From: JBFWUM01 sp050247255
Lineage (GTDB): Bacteria; Acidobacteriota; Vicinamibacteria; Vicinamibacterales; UBA2999
Assembly: GCA_050247255.1 (NCBI GenBank)
Contig: JBFWUM010000021.1
Location: 1-64,000, forward strand
Direction of reading: 5' to 3'
Length of the DNA: 64,000 nt
The position numbers and the translations under genes are program-made. This document shows positions 17,861-28,459 of this stretch, piece after piece (position 1 is the first letter of the stretch; every line of letters starts with the position of its first letter). The notes beneath the pieces are model-generated. The model was given only the letters and a program-made list of their open reading frames with translations. It was not told where the DNA came from and made no database searches.

Positions 17861-18987
17861 GACGGTACCTGGCGATCGGCGTAGCCACCGCCGCCGTCGT
17901 CGTCGGCGCCCTGACCGCCTGGAGTTGGTACACGGCGAGCCAGGTGAGCGTGCCGGTTGCCACCACCGCCAGCCTCAGCATCGCTGGCCCGTCATTCAGC
18001 AGCCGGGCCCAGGCCGTGGTGTATGCCGATGCCATCGAAAGGGCCGGGCACCCGGCATTCGTCCGCTTTCGTGCCGCGGAGCAGCGACACCAGGTGCTCG
18101 TCGGTCCCTTCGTAGCCAGTGGCGAGGCCCAGGCCGCGCAGCGCGAGCTGGCCCGCCGCGGTCTCGCCGATACGCGGCTGATGGTTGACGACAGCATGCG
18201 ACGCGACACGCCGCAGCCCGGCGTGCTGTCGTGGAGCAGCCGCCGCGAGCGGACGCCGCGTGTGGTCGCCGCGGCCGCGCCTGGGATGCTGTCGGTGGTC
18301 ATCGAGACGGACGCGCCGCCGACCGACGTGCGCGCCGAGCGCGTGGCGGCGCGGCTCTTCGACGTCGAAGTGCATCCAGCCCCCGCCATGCCATCGCCCC
18401 GGCGATGGTCCGCCCCGGCAGGAACGCTGCTGTTGGAAGGAGTGCAGGTCCTCCCTCCGCGCAGCGAGGACGGCGAGGGGATGCGCATCCGCCTCGAGAT
18501 TCCGGCGGAGGCGATCACCCGGGTCCGGCTCGAAGCACGGCGCGTCTACATCGATCTGGCGTGGCCGGATCCGCCGTGGCCGCAGCCCGGAGGCGGAACG
18601 GCGACACCCGCCCGTCGGACAGCGCCGAAGAACGACACCGACGTAACTCCGGCACAGGATGAACGCGCGAGGGTCGACGCGGTCGTCACTCGATTCCGCC
18701 AGGTGCAGCCGTTCGTCCTCTCGGCGGTCGACACGCCTGACCCCAAGGTGCGGGCCGCGGTGTCGCGGATGCTCGCTGACTTCCCGGAGGCCCTTCCAGC
18801 GCAGTTGCGCGAGGCCATCGTCCTGGCGAAGGAAGCGACCGCCCCGGACTTTGCGGGCGACCGCGCCCTCCAGGTTCGACGCGCGTTCGAGTTGTTCGAG
18901 AAGGAAGCCGGCCCGGACTACCCGACGAGCCAGACACCGCCGACGACGAGCGCCACCATCGCCGCAGCACGCATCATCAGCCGGTGA
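17857..18987 (+). CDS. membrane-anchored SPOR-like protein
   Basis: 376 aa. An N-terminal helix (LAIGVATAAVVVGALTAWSW) anchors the protein. Residues about 45-115 look like a SPOR domain (AQAVVYADAIERAGHPAFVR; HQVLVGPFVASGEAQAAQR), which binds septal or denuded peptidoglycan. The C-terminal region (from about residue 265) is helical and unassigned. As the last gene of the Tad operon it may tie the machine to the cell wall. Its 3' end overlaps the convergent UreH-like gene by 70 bp. Confidence 0.75.
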   Translation: MRRYLAIGVATAAVVVGALTAWSWYTASQVSVPVATTASLSIAGPSFSSRAQAVVYADAIERAGHPAFVRFRAAEQRHQVLVGPFVASGEAQAAQRELARRGLADTRLMVDDSMRRDTPQPGVLSWSSRRERTPRVVAAAAPGMLSVVIETDAPPTDVRAERVAARLFDVEVHPAPAMPSPRRWSAPAGTLLLEGVQVLPPRSEDGEGMRIRLEIPAEAITRVRLEARRVYIDLAWPDPPWPQPGGGTATPARRTAPKNDTDVTPAQDERARVDAVVTRFRQVQPFVLSAVDTPDPKVRAAVSRMLADFPEALPAQLREAIVLAKEATAPDFAGDRALQVRRAFELFEKEAGPDYPTSQTPPTTSATIAAARIISR

Positions 18988-19571
18988 GCGCCGGCGGCGT
19001 TCGGGACGCGCGTGCCAGCCAGCCCGACGGCGGCCGCAAACAGGGTCATGGCCGCCACAGAGCCGACGCCGAAGGCGGCGATGTACGTCAGCGCCGCCCC
19101 GCGGGTCGGCAGCGCCAGCGCCGGCAATACGCCGAAGAAGTGTGAGCTGCCGGCCACGCCGTGCAGGATGCCCATGTAGAAGGAGGCGTGCGCGTGGCCG
19201 AGCCGCTGCATCCATGCCGGGCCGCGGCGGACGTGCAGGTGCTCGTGTGCGACGTGCCCGTGGCGGTGGCTGGCGTGCTCGATGCGCATCGACCTGCTCA
19301 ATGCCCACAGGCCGATGCCGATGAGCGCCACGCCGACCAGGCGCTCACCCCAGCTCGAGATCACGTCGATGGGTGGCAGCAGATCGCGGAAGACGACGGC
19401 CAGCACGGCGACCACTGCGACCCCGGACGCGTGGCCCGCGCCCCACGTCCACCCGGCAATCCAGCCGCGGCGCCGATCGGCCACGGCGATCGGCGCGACC
19501 GCCGCCAGGTGATCGGGCCCGGAGAGCACGTGAAAGAGCCCGGCCAGCGCGCCTGTCAGAACCGTCAGCAT
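18918..19571 (-). CDS. UreH/NicO-like membrane transporter
   Basis: 217 aa with about six hydrophobic segments. HVLSGPDHLAAVAPIA near the N-terminus and HGVAGSSHFFGVLPALALP in the middle are the paired His motifs of the UreH/NicO/RcnA superfamily, which moves nickel, cobalt or related ions. A cytoplasmic His-rich stretch (HASHRHGHVAHEHLH) supports metal handling. It follows the SDR gene by 15 bp but also has a TACGAT box (19586-19581) 9 nt before its ATG. Confidence 0.8.
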   Translation of the reverse strand: MLTVLTGALAGLFHVLSGPDHLAAVAPIAVADRRRGWIAGWTWGAGHASGVAVVAVLAVVFRDLLPPIDVISSWGERLVGVALIGIGLWALSRSMRIEHASHRHGHVAHEHLHVRRGPAWMQRLGHAHASFYMGILHGVAGSSHFFGVLPALALPTRGAALTYIAAFGVGSVAAMTLFAAAVGLAGTRVPNAAGAHRLMMRAAAMVALVVGGVWLVG

Positions 19572-19580
19572 GAAGCATCC

Positions 19581-19586
19581 ATCGTA
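19581..19586 (-). promoter_or_regulatory. -10 box before the UreH-like gene
   Basis: TACGAT on the minus strand, 9 nt before ATG 19571, directly after the SDR stop codon. It predicts a near-leaderless internal transcript. Confidence 0.45.
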
Positions 19587-20351
19587 CTACTTCGGCGCCA
19601 TGCGGATCGCGCCGTCCAGGCGAATCACCTCGCCATTCAGCATCTCGTTCTCGACGATGTGGCGGACCAGCGCGGCGTACTCCGGCGGCCGCCCCAGGCG
19701 CGAAGGAAAGGGGACCTGCTGCGCCAGCGACTCCCGCGCCGCCTCCGGGAGGCCGGCCAGCAGCGGCGTGTCGAACGTGCCCGGCGCAATCGTCATCACC
19801 CGGACGCCGATCCGCGCGAACTCGCGCGCCATTGGCAGCGTCATGCCGACAATGCCCCCCTTGGACGCCGAGTACGCCGCCTGCCCGATCTGCCCGTCGT
19901 AGGCGGCCACCGACGCGGTCTGCACGATGACGCCGCGCTCGCCGCTCGGGAGCGGCGTGTTGCCCGCCATGGCGGCGGCGGCAAGCCGCGCCACGTTGAA
20001 CGTGCCCAGCAGGTTGATCTGGATCACGCGCGTGAAATGGTCGAGCGGCTGCACGCCGTCCTTCGGCAGCACGCGCTCGGCGACCGCAATGCCCGCGGTG
20101 CAGACGGCGCCATATATCGGCCCGGCCGCTGCCACCGCCGCAAACGCCGCCTCGGCATCGGCGGCGCTCGTCACGTCGGTGCGGATGAACGTCGCGCCGG
20201 CCCCCAGCCTGGCGACGCGCTCCTTCGCCGCTGCCTCGTTGACGTCCAGGATGACCGCCCGCCCGCCGGCGGCGACGATCATGTCGACGGTTGCGCCGCC
20301 GAGCCCGGAGGCGCCGCCGCTGACGACGATCGTGCGTCCTTCGATCTGCAT
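19587..20351 (-). CDS. short-chain dehydrogenase (3-hydroxyacyl-CoA dehydrogenase-like SDR)
   Basis: 254-aa classical SDR. The NAD-binding motif SGGASGLGG is at the N-terminus, with an acidic residue after the second strand (VILDVNE) favouring NAD(H). The catalytic YSASK motif is in AAYSASKGGIVG. Segments GTFDTPLLAGLPEAAR and PFPSRLGRPPEYAALVRHIV resemble type-2 3-hydroxyacyl-CoA dehydrogenases (HSD17B10 group). A role in branched-chain or fatty acid breakdown is likely but the substrate is not proven. Confidence 0.88.
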   Translation of the reverse strand: MQIEGRTIVVSGGASGLGGATVDMIVAAGGRAVILDVNEAAAKERVARLGAGATFIRTDVTSAADAEAAFAAVAAAGPIYGAVCTAGIAVAERVLPKDGVQPLDHFTRVIQINLLGTFNVARLAAAAMAGNTPLPSGERGVIVQTASVAAYDGQIGQAAYSASKGGIVGMTLPMAREFARIGVRVMTIAPGTFDTPLLAGLPEAARESLAQQVPFPSRLGRPPEYAALVRHIVENEMLNGEVIRLDGAIRMAPK

Positions 20352-20357
20352 GTGCTT

Positions 20358-20367
20358 ATGTTAGGCT
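20358..20367. promoter_or_regulatory. overlapping divergent -10 boxes (SDR / receiver-HisKA)
   Basis: TAACAT (20363-20358, minus) is 6 nt before the SDR ATG. TAGGCT (20362-20367, plus) is 9 nt before the TTG of the receiver gene. Both predict very short or absent leaders. Confidence 0.5.
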
Positions 20368-20376
20368 ACCGCCGCC

Positions 20377-21090
20377 TTGAGCCGAATCCTCCTCGTTGAA
20401 GACGACGCCACGATTGCTGCCATCATGCGCGCCGTGCTCGCGCGCGGCGGCTGGGAGCTGCGCCATGCCGCCACCGGCGAAGCGGCCCTGGCCATCGCCT
20501 CGGAATGGCACCCGGCGCTGATCCTGCTCGATGTCGAGCTGCCCGGCATGAACGGCTTCAGCGTCTGTTCGACGGTCCGCGCCTCCGACCAGGGCGAGCA
20601 TCCGCTGATCGTCATGGTCACCTCCAACGACGATGTCGCGTCGAAGCTGACCGGGTTCAAGGTCGGCGCCGACGACTACCTGGTCAAGCCGGTCGATCCG
20701 CAGGAGCTGTTGACGCGGGTGTCGAAGCTGCTCGGCGATCGCGAGGCGCAGGAGCGGGCGATCAAGCAGCGGCGGCGGGAGGCGATGAACGAGCTCGTCG
20801 CCACGGTGTGCCACGAGATCAACAATCCGCTGGCGGCAGCGGTCGGCTACCTCGAGCTGCTCGAGCAGCGGGAGCTTCCGCCCGACGTGCGGGAAGGGCT
20901 GGCCGGGACCCACGAAGCGCTGCTGCGGGTGGCCGACGTCATTGCCCGGCTCAAGGGGATCGAAGACCGGCCGGTGCAGTATCTCGGCGAGGTGGCGATG
21001 ATCGACCTGCCGACCCCCGCCGACCCGTCGCAGGTCATCGAGGAGATCGACCCCGACGATCCCGAAGGGCTCGACAAGTACTTCCCGTAG
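20377..21090 (+). CDS. receiver-HisKA protein lacking an ATPase domain
   Basis: 237 aa. Residues 1-120 are a complete receiver domain (D9/D10, phosphoacceptor D52 in LILLDVELPG, T82, K104 in YLVKP). A helical linker leads to a HisKA dimerisation/phosphotransfer motif with H146 in TVCHEINNPLAAAVGYLE. The HATPase_c domain that should follow is absent: only about 45 residues remain, ending in an acidic tail. It cannot autophosphorylate on its own, and may act as a phosphotransfer intermediate between a kinase and another regulator. Start TTG 20377. Confidence 0.85.
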   Translation: MSRILLVEDDATIAAIMRAVLARGGWELRHAATGEAALAIASEWHPALILLDVELPGMNGFSVCSTVRASDQGEHPLIVMVTSNDDVASKLTGFKVGADDYLVKPVDPQELLTRVSKLLGDREAQERAIKQRRREAMNELVATVCHEINNPLAAAVGYLELLEQRELPPDVREGLAGTHEALLRVADVIARLKGIEDRPVQYLGEVAMIDLPTPADPSQVIEEIDPDDPEGLDKYFP

Positions 21091-21099
21091 CTGCCGCGC

Positions 21100-22344
21100 T
21101 TAGCGCCGCAGCTCCGCTGCCACCCGTTCCACGTCGGTCCAGACGCGCAGCAGGTTGCCGCTCCAGAGCCTGGCGATCTGCTCCTCGGTGTAGCCGCGCC
21201 GCACCAGCTCCAGCGTCACGTTGAACGTCTCGGCGGCGCTGTTCCAACCGTCCACGCCGCCGCCGCCGTCGAAGTCGGACGAGATGCCGACGTGATCGAC
21301 GCCAATCAGCTTGACGGCGTAGTCGATGTGGTCGACGAAGTCGCGCACGCTGGCTCGCGGGTACTGGCGGTAGATCTCGGCGAGGCGGCGGTTGTACTCC
21401 GGGTTCTCCACGGGGCACGGGCGCGCGGCGCCGGTGGCGGCCGCGGGAACGCCGAGCTCGCGCTGCAGCGCGGTCACCGCGGCATTGCGGGCCTGGGTGA
21501 CGTCCTGCGGCTGCACCTTCACGTAGCCGTTGAACGCCACCATCTGGATGACGCCGCCGTTCTTCTTCAGCGCCAGCAACATCTCGTCGTCCATGTTGCG
21601 GCTATGGTTGGCGAGCGCGCGCACCGAGGAGTGGGAGGCGATGACCGGTGCCCGCGACAGCTCGATCGTCTGCATGATCGACGCTTTCGAGGGGTGCGAC
21701 ACGTCGATCATCATGCCGAGGCGGTTCATCTCGGCAATCACCTGGCGGCCGAGCGGCGACAGGCCGCCGTGCGGGAACATGCCGGTCGCTTCGCCGTTGT
21801 TCGAGTCCGACAGCTGGCTGGCGCCGTTGTGGGCCAGCGACATGTAGCGGCCGCCGCGGTCGTAGAACTCCTTCAGCCGGGCAAGGTCGGTGCCCATCTG
21901 GTAGCCGTTCTCGATGCCGATCACCGCCACCTTCTTGCCGCTCGCGGCGATGCGCCGGACATCGGCCGGCGACAGCGCCAGCTCGAGGTCGTCGCGGGCG
22001 ATCTCGGTCGTCAGCCGGTGCACCGCGTCGAACTTCTCGACCGCCTGCCGGTAGGCGTCGGCATATCCCTCCGGGGTCAGCGGCCCCTGCCCGACGTAAA
22101 CCACGAAGAACGCGACGTCGAGGCCGCCCTCCTTCATCTTCGGCAGGTCGACCTGGGTCGACAGCCGCTGCGTGTAGTTGCAGGCGCGGGTGAAGTTGAG
22201 GGCGTCGATGTCGTCGTGGGTGTCGAGCGTGATGACGCGGTCGTGAATGGCCCGGGCGCGGGCGACGAGCGCGGGATCATCCTGGGCGGCGGCCGCCGGC
22301 ACCAGGGCCAGCCCGGCCAGCAGGGCACAAAATATTCGGCGCAT
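21100..22344 (-). CDS. secreted membrane dipeptidase (M19)
   Basis: 414 aa with a signal peptide (residues 3-20, cleavage near AAAQ). It belongs to the renal dipeptidase family M19: ITLDTHDDID carries the first zinc HxD pair, GIENGYQMG the bridging Glu region, MIDVSHPSKASIM and PVIASHSSVRALANHSRNMDD the further His ligands. It hydrolyses dipeptides in the periplasm and may also accept D-amino-acid-containing peptides. A TAGAAT box lies 6 nt before the ATG. Confidence 0.93.
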   Translation of the reverse strand: MRRIFCALLAGLALVPAAAAQDDPALVARARAIHDRVITLDTHDDIDALNFTRACNYTQRLSTQVDLPKMKEGGLDVAFFVVYVGQGPLTPEGYADAYRQAVEKFDAVHRLTTEIARDDLELALSPADVRRIAASGKKVAVIGIENGYQMGTDLARLKEFYDRGGRYMSLAHNGASQLSDSNNGEATGMFPHGGLSPLGRQVIAEMNRLGMMIDVSHPSKASIMQTIELSRAPVIASHSSVRALANHSRNMDDEMLLALKKNGGVIQMVAFNGYVKVQPQDVTQARNAAVTALQRELGVPAAATGAARPCPVENPEYNRRLAEIYRQYPRASVRDFVDHIDYAVKLIGVDHVGISSDFDGGGGVDGWNSAAETFNVTLELVRRGYTEEQIARLWSGNLLRVWTDVERVAAELRR

Positions 22345-22350
22345 GCGCCG

Positions 22351-22356
22351 ATTCTA
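22351..22356 (-). promoter_or_regulatory. -10 box before the M19 dipeptidase gene
   Basis: TAGAAT on the minus strand with a 6-nt gap to ATG 22344, predicting a leaderless mRNA. Confidence 0.55.
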
Positions 22357-22405
22357 ATGTCGAATCCTGGCCCTGCCCGTCGACTATCAGGCAAAGGAGG
22401 CGCGG

Positions 22406-22927
22406 ATGGTGCGAAGAATTCCGGTAATCCTGGTGGTCTGGGCCGTCCTCGCGGGTCCGGCGGCGGGGCAGACGGCTAACACGGTGCCGGATCCGGGCGA
22501 AGGCGAACGGCCGAAGGCAGCGATTGCCGACCTGGCGTGGCTGGCAGGCGAGTGGACCGGCACCGGCCTTGGCGGGGTGTCCGAGGAGACCTGGGCGGCG
22601 CCTGCCGACGGGGCGATGGTCGGGATGTACCGGCTGGTCGTTGGCGGGAAGGTCAGCTTCTACGAGTTCATGAACCTGCGCGAAGAAGGCGGATCGCTGG
22701 TGCTCAAGTTGAAGCACTTCAACGCCGACCTGACGCCGTGGGAAGAGAAGGACCGGTGGGTCCAGTTCCCACTGGCGAAGCTGGGGCCGACGGAGGCGTG
22801 GTTTGGCGGCCTGACATTCCGGCGCGTCGACGCGGACACGCTGCACATCTTCCTGGCCCTGCGCGGCCGCGACGGCGCGGTCCGCGAGGAGCGCTTCGAG
22901 ATGCGCCGCCTATCGGGAGCGCGATAG
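22406..22927 (+). CDS. secreted DUF6265-like protein
   Basis: 173 aa with a signal peptide (VILVVWAVLAGPAAGQ). The mature part begins ADLAWLAGEWTGTGLGG and continues SEETWAAPADGAMVGMYRLV, matching the DUF6265/heme-free lipocalin-like pattern of short exported proteins. No catalytic residues are known. It has an unusually strong Shine-Dalgarno sequence for this window, AAAGGAGG at 22393-22400, 5 nt before the ATG, so it is a leadered gene. The 3' end overlaps the convergent membrane protein gene by 18 bp. Confidence 0.75.
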   Translation: MVRRIPVILVVWAVLAGPAAGQTANTVPDPGEGERPKAAIADLAWLAGEWTGTGLGGVSEETWAAPADGAMVGMYRLVVGGKVSFYEFMNLREEGGSLVLKLKHFNADLTPWEEKDRWVQFPLAKLGPTEAWFGGLTFRRVDADTLHIFLALRGRDGAVREERFEMRRLSGAR

Positions 22928-24592
22928 CTCGTAGACTTCGTAGCCAGGCACCGCGGAGAGCTGTCGCGATGCGTTGCGGACCGCCGCCGACAGTTCTCCG
23001 AACGCCTCGGCTTCCTGAGGCCCCCAGAAGACATGCGTGACGCGCAGCCGCCCGGCGGCCGTGCGCCAGCCATCGGACCCGGCGTAGATCGCCCGTAGGT
23101 CGGCTGTGGCCGCTGCAGAGTTCACGCCGTGGGTCCACAGATGCCCTTCATAGCCGAGCGCGCGGGCTCGTCCGAGCCAGGCGAGCGCGTGGTCGGGTGT
23201 CTGCGCGGCGGCGAACACGGCTGAGGGCGGAACACTCGCTGTCGCACCTGCCGCGCGCGCATACGTGGCCAGCGGCACCAGCGACGGCGCCTGCGGCGCA
23301 TCGTCAAACGTCCTGGCGACCGTCGTTGCGCCGGAGAAGAAGAGGAGCGCTGCCAGCGCGGGCTCGACAAAGCGACGCGCCGCTGCTCTCAACGTGGCGA
23401 GCGCTCGCCAGCCCACGCCGAGAAAGAGGACCCAGGGCCAGATCAGCACCTTGATGTTGTCCCACTCCCACGGCGCGACCATGAGGTTGAGGAACAGCGC
23501 GAACAGCCCGAGCGCGAGGAGCCACTCGAGCAAATCCTTACGCTGTTTCCTCCAGACGAGGACGATGGCCGCGGCACCGACGGCCGGAATCCACCAGCCG
23601 AAGTCTGTAACCAGGAACATCGGCACGCCTTCGGTTCCTGACATCCAGCCCCAGCGCCAGCGGGTGACGCCACCCATCGAGAACCATCGCGTGGCGTAGA
23701 CGGTAAACGCGGCACCCAGCGGCAGTGCCCAGGCCAGCATGCCGAGCGCCAGGCGCAGGTGACGGCGAACACCGTGAAGGGCGAAAAGCCCCGCGAGGAT
23801 CAGGCTGACGATCAGGAAGGTGTGCAGGTGGAACAGGGCGAGGGCGCCCCACAGCAGGCCGGCCACCCGGCGCTGCGCCGGCGTGGGAACGGCCTCTTCG
23901 CGAAGCCACGCGCGCATGAGGTGAATCATTAGGACGCCCGCCGGCAGCGCGAAGAGAACCCCGCGCTGGGTGATGAACACTGTGAGCAGCAGGTTCTTCC
24001 ACGCCAACGACGTGTCGATCCCGCCGTTGAGGAAGAGGCCGCCGACGGCGAGCCACCCGCCCCACGCGCGAAGCAGCCCCACGCTGGCGATGAAACAGAA
24101 CATGCCGGCCAGGAAGAGGTGCGACGCGGTGGGGACGCCGACGGCCTCCCACAGCGCGTTGTAGAGATCCATCCCCAGCGGGTAATAGAGCGGCTCCGGC
24201 GAATAGATCGGGTTCATCGGCGGGAACGGCGCTCCCGCGGCGAAGAAGCGGATGTAGTTCACGTGCAGCGGCAGATCGCCGTAGTTGGTGAGCGACAGCG
24301 TGCGAAGGCTGCCGTTGGCGGCATAGAGCATCCACCCGAAGTGGCGGTAGGCCGCGAGGCCCAGGAAGATCAGCAACGCGGCTTCGATGACGCGCGACAC
24401 GCCTGTCGATGATGCGGTTGCCGGCGGCGGACCGCTTCGCCAGTTGACCTGCCGGCGCAGGACTGCGGCGGCCACGGCGCCGATGGCGAGGCTGAGTGCC
24501 GCCGAGCCGCCCGACAGCCCACCGCCCGCGGCAGCGAAGGCGTAGCCGGCGAGCGTCGACACCAGGATGTGCAGCAGCCCGAAGGCGATCAT
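22910..24592 (-). CDS. polytopic membrane protein, GT-C glycosyltransferase-like
   Basis: 560 aa with about 12 hydrophobic segments and a soluble C-terminal domain (from about residue 470). The luminal-type loop LSLTNYGDLPLHVNYIRFF with its acidic residue and YYPLGMDLYNALWEA resemble GT-C-fold transferases that use polyprenyl-linked sugars, but no full family signature is visible. Its ATG overlaps the stop of the upstream Agl23-like gene (ATGA at 24589-24592), so the two are co-translated. They probably act together on surface glycans or glycoproteins. Confidence 0.65.
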   Translation of the reverse strand: MIAFGLLHILVSTLAGYAFAAAGGGLSGGSAALSLAIGAVAAAVLRRQVNWRSGPPPATASSTGVSRVIEAALLIFLGLAAYRHFGWMLYAANGSLRTLSLTNYGDLPLHVNYIRFFAAGAPFPPMNPIYSPEPLYYPLGMDLYNALWEAVGVPTASHLFLAGMFCFIASVGLLRAWGGWLAVGGLFLNGGIDTSLAWKNLLLTVFITQRGVLFALPAGVLMIHLMRAWLREEAVPTPAQRRVAGLLWGALALFHLHTFLIVSLILAGLFALHGVRRHLRLALGMLAWALPLGAAFTVYATRWFSMGGVTRWRWGWMSGTEGVPMFLVTDFGWWIPAVGAAAIVLVWRKQRKDLLEWLLALGLFALFLNLMVAPWEWDNIKVLIWPWVLFLGVGWRALATLRAAARRFVEPALAALLFFSGATTVARTFDDAPQAPSLVPLATYARAAGATASVPPSAVFAAAQTPDHALAWLGRARALGYEGHLWTHGVNSAAATADLRAIYAGSDGWRTAAGRLRVTHVFWGPQEAEAFGELSAAVRNASRQLSAVPGYEVYELSRSR

Positions 24593-26079
24593 GGAGCCGT
24601 GGGTCCGACCACGGTGGCGCCGGCGGGCAACAGGGTGGCGAAGCGGGCCTGCTCGAAGTACGCGAACCCTGGCGAATAGGCGTCACGCAGGTGAAACGGC
24701 ATGCGCAGGTACGGCGCGCGCAACGCCGCTTCGAACGCCTGCCGCTCGCTGGCGTCGAGGAGGACCACGGCGCCATCCACGTTCATGCCCGGCGAGAACG
24801 TGCCGTAGCCGACATCGGGATAGAGCGACAGCAGCCACGGAAGCGGCCAGGTGTCGCGCACCCAGACTCGGATCGGCATCGCCTGGTCCTCCGGCGCACG
24901 CTCGACACGCCCCTCGATGGTGTCCATGATGACATTGAGGTCTGTCGTGCTCTGCACGTAGACGTACTGTTCAACCGGGTTCGCGTAGTTCCTGAAGTTC
25001 AGGCGGAGCATGGCCACCGCCGAGACGGCCAGGCAACCCACCAGGAGTGCCTGCATGGCCCTACGGAGCGGCGGCCGCCGGATTTCAACGGCGAGGAAGC
25101 CGGCGGCGAAGGCGAGCGGCCAGAGCCCGATGACGAGCCACGGTGTCTTGTAGGGAATGAGCGAGTAGGCGAGCCACAAACCGAAGCCGGTTGCCGCAAA
25201 CAGGCGCATCCACCTCGAGCCGGCGAGGCTGTACAGGCACGCCAGCGTAAGCCCGGACAGCAGCGGCCATTCATAGTGGAGCAGCAGTTCCAGCCAGTAG
25301 GCAAACGGCTTGGCATGCGGCGACGCGCCGGTGCCCGTCTGCGTCCACGCCGTCAGGGCCCTGAACATGTCCACGACGCCGGATGGGTCGAGCAGGAAGC
25401 CGGAGTAGAGCGCCAGCGTCGCCATGGCCATGCCCACGGCCACGCTCAGCCGCCAGCTGACGCTGGGGATATCGTCGGCCGTTCGCTCCGCTTCCGGAGT
25501 CACGACCTTCGCCGGAAGCCGGATCGCCGGCAGCCGCACCAGCGCCAGGGCGATGAACCAGCAGCCGAAGAAGATGAAAAAGGTTTCCTTCGTCGCGATG
25601 GAGCCGAAAACGCCGGCGAGCATGGCGACCCACCCGCGCCGCGAGCGCTCGTCGTGCCAGGCGAGGAAGCCCCAGGTGAAGCAGACCTGGAACAGGATCA
25701 GCAGCGATTCGTGGATCGCGTAGCGGCCGTAGAAGACGAACGCCGGGCTGACCGCCAGGATCGCGGCCGCCCAGTACGCCGCGCGCCCGATGTAGCGGGC
25801 GTGCAGCGCCGCCAGGGTGACCGTGGCGCACGACAGCAGTGCCGTGGCGAAGCGGAAGGCGACGATGCCGCGTCCGAAGACGATCTCGGCAAGCTGCAGG
25901 TAGTAGAAGTAGAGCGGGCCGTGATAGTTGGCCGGGTCGTATTCGGCGAAGCCCTTCAGCCAGAGCTGGTTGACGAAGTAGCCGTTGATCCCTTCGTCGT
26001 AGTGAACCGGCTTCCAGTCGAGGAAGAGCAGCCGCGCCATGGCGGCAAGCACGACAAGCCCGGCCGTGAGGCGAGACAC
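24589..26079 (-). CDS. Agl23/TIGR03663-like GT-C family membrane protein
   Basis: 496 aa with about 11-13 hydrophobic segments. The N-terminal loop KPVHYDEGINGYFVNQLW contains the catalytic-type DE pair of GT39/ArnT-like enzymes. ANYHGPLYFYYLQ and FYGRYAIHESLLILFQ are typical of the TIGR03663 group linked with archaeal-type glycosylation and flippase genes. The start is GTG 26079, 7 nt after a TATCCT box. The donor and acceptor are unknown. Confidence 0.78.
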   Translation of the reverse strand: MSRLTAGLVVLAAMARLLFLDWKPVHYDEGINGYFVNQLWLKGFAEYDPANYHGPLYFYYLQLAEIVFGRGIVAFRFATALLSCATVTLAALHARYIGRAAYWAAAILAVSPAFVFYGRYAIHESLLILFQVCFTWGFLAWHDERSRRGWVAMLAGVFGSIATKETFFIFFGCWFIALALVRLPAIRLPAKVVTPEAERTADDIPSVSWRLSVAVGMAMATLALYSGFLLDPSGVVDMFRALTAWTQTGTGASPHAKPFAYWLELLLHYEWPLLSGLTLACLYSLAGSRWMRLFAATGFGLWLAYSLIPYKTPWLVIGLWPLAFAAGFLAVEIRRPPLRRAMQALLVGCLAVSAVAMLRLNFRNYANPVEQYVYVQSTTDLNVIMDTIEGRVERAPEDQAMPIRVWVRDTWPLPWLLSLYPDVGYGTFSPGMNVDGAVVLLDASERQAFEAALRAPYLRMPFHLRDAYSPGFAYFEQARFATLLPAGATVVGPTAP

Positions 26080-26086
26080 CGGCCGC

Positions 26087-26092
26087 AGGATA
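26087..26092 (-). promoter_or_regulatory. -10 box before the Agl23-like gene
   Basis: TATCCT on the minus strand, 7 nt before GTG 26079. It lies downstream of the strong terminator at 26107-26146, which fits a new transcript starting here. Confidence 0.55.
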
Positions 26093-26106
26093 CTGAAGCG
26101 TCGCGC

Positions 26107-26146
26107 AAAAAGAAAAAGGGCCGGCGGTTCGATGAACCGCCGGCCC
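26107..26146 (-). terminator. intrinsic terminator of the radical SAM gene
   Basis: A perfect 13-bp stem (26118-26130 with 26134-26146, loop GAT) is followed in minus-strand direction by a T-rich tail, the complement of the A-run at 26107-26117. This is the clearest rho-independent terminator in the window. It separates the radical SAM gene from the glycosyltransferase pair. Confidence 0.92.
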
Positions 26147-26152
26147 GGACTT

Positions 26153-26180
26153 GCTGCCAGCTGCCGGCTGCCCGCTGCCA
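26153..26180 (-). repeat. heptanucleotide tandem repeat (4 units)
   Basis: Four 7-nt units on the plus strand: GCTGCCA, GCTGCCG, GCTGCCC, GCTGCCA. The array ends two bases before the stop codon of the radical SAM gene (26182-26184). The core GGCAG on the minus strand is shared with the array inside aceE. Confidence 0.7.
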
Positions 26181-26181
26181 G

Positions 26182-28287
<2,106 letters not shown>

Positions 28288-28445
28288 GCGTCACTCCTCG
28301 GATAGGTGCCCACGGTCGAGCCCGCAGGACTTGGGGAATTCAGGCGATTTTAGGGGTTGGACGGGGAATTTCGACCCTATTTCCGGCGAATGGGCACTAG
28401 TGGCGGGTGGGCGGGCAGGCGCTGGCCCCCGGCGGCATATCCGAC

Positions 28446-28451
28446 TATTCT
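28446..28451 (+). promoter_or_regulatory. -10 box before the heme-oxygenase-like gene
   Basis: TATTCT, 8 nt before ATG 28460, predicting a leaderless transcript. Confidence 0.55.
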
Positions 28452-28459
28452 TATCCGGT

